From: Aquidulcibacter paucihalophilus
Lineage (GTDB): Bacteria; Pseudomonadota; Alphaproteobacteria; Caulobacterales; Aquidulcibacteraceae
Reading direction: 5' to 3'
Assembly (NCBI RefSeq): GCF_002105465.1
Contig: NZ_NCSQ01000174.1
Coordinates: forward strand, 173,069 to 237,068
DNA: 64,000 bases
In this document: positions 63,911-64,000 of the stretch, piece by piece
How positions within the stretch are numbered: the first letter of the stretch is position 1
Layout: each line of letters begins with the position of its first letter
The notes under the pieces: model-generated
Told to the model about the DNA's origin: nothing
Seen by the model: the letters and a program-made list of their open reading frames with translations, nothing else
The model's database searches: none
Program-made: the position numbers and the translations under genes

Positions 63911-64000
63911 CTGATCTTGTGGTGCAACGTGCGCTGAGGTCCCTTGGGGCGCCCGCTGGCCGCTTCATCCAGTGTGTTCGGGCGATTTGTCGCGTCAAAT

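Noticed and set aside
63776..64000. A gene or small RNA at the right edge
   Set aside because: Only a hairpin is visible; no open frame with a start signal and no tRNA-like fold is seen.

Overview
The window is a chromosomal segment of an alphaproteobacterium, probably from the Caulobacterales/Hyphomonadales side. The best markers are a DivL-type cell-cycle kinase with tyrosine at the phospho-acceptor position, a ChvI/ChvG two-component pair, a rpmH-rnpA-yidC-engB block, DUF2244 next to nth, and a NifU-like scaffold gene near yidD and thrS. The genus cannot be named from this sequence alone. The DNA is moderately GC-rich and mostly dense with housekeeping genes. No rRNA, tRNA, CRISPR array, transposase or phage gene was seen.

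Layout. 1-1.8 kb: the end of a PuuB-like amine oxidase, then gabD (polyamine/GABA breakdown). 1.9-5.9 kb: divL convergent with a receiver-kinase-receiver hybrid. 6.3-9.4 kb (minus): rpmH-rnpA-yidC-engB. 9.5-13 kb: a TonB-dependent receptor with a glycine-rich insert, and a P-loop protein of unknown role. 13-15.7 kb: sdhC-sdhD-sdhA, followed by a membrane-anchored hydrolase where sdhB would be expected. 16.9-18.2 kb: a three-gene cassette (membrane protein, winged-helix regulator, SMR exporter) bounded by a 23-bp direct repeat that copies the 3' end of the adjacent lrp-family gene. 18.2-22.1 kb: lrp/lysE pair, chvI-chvG and an unknown gene. 22.3-37.5 kb: tkt, glycosyltransferase, glmS, hydrolases, glyoxalase, DUF2244, nth, purH, FAD oxidase, nucleotide-sugar epimerase and lepA.

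37.6-42.8 kb: a GH36 alpha-galactosidase divergent from a sodium:solute symporter that is translationally coupled to glycerol kinase. This suggests use of alpha-galactosyl-glycerol compounds such as those made by algae (inference). 42.9-44.4 kb: a second compact cassette (membrane protein, XRE regulator, membrane protein), all ATGA-coupled, behind three operator-like inverted repeats. 44.5-54.8 kb: TraB-like protein, 3-hydroxybutyryl-CoA dehydrogenase, XRE regulator, YHS and DoxX proteins, GntR regulator, a gamma-carbonic-anhydrase-like gene broken by a stop codon, pheA, kdsB, a membrane cytochrome c and etfB-etfA.

54.8-60.7 kb: envelope glycan genes (two GT2 enzymes, an ArnT-like transferase, an O-antigen-ligase-like protein) with an IclR regulator. 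60.7-64 kb: thrS, yidD and the NifU-like scaffold gene.

The most interesting parts are the repeat-bounded cassette at 16.9-18.2 kb, the self-regulated membrane-protein cassette at 43-44.4 kb and the galactosidase/symporter/glycerol kinase cluster. I see no clear large undescribed system such as a defence island or large biosynthetic cluster.
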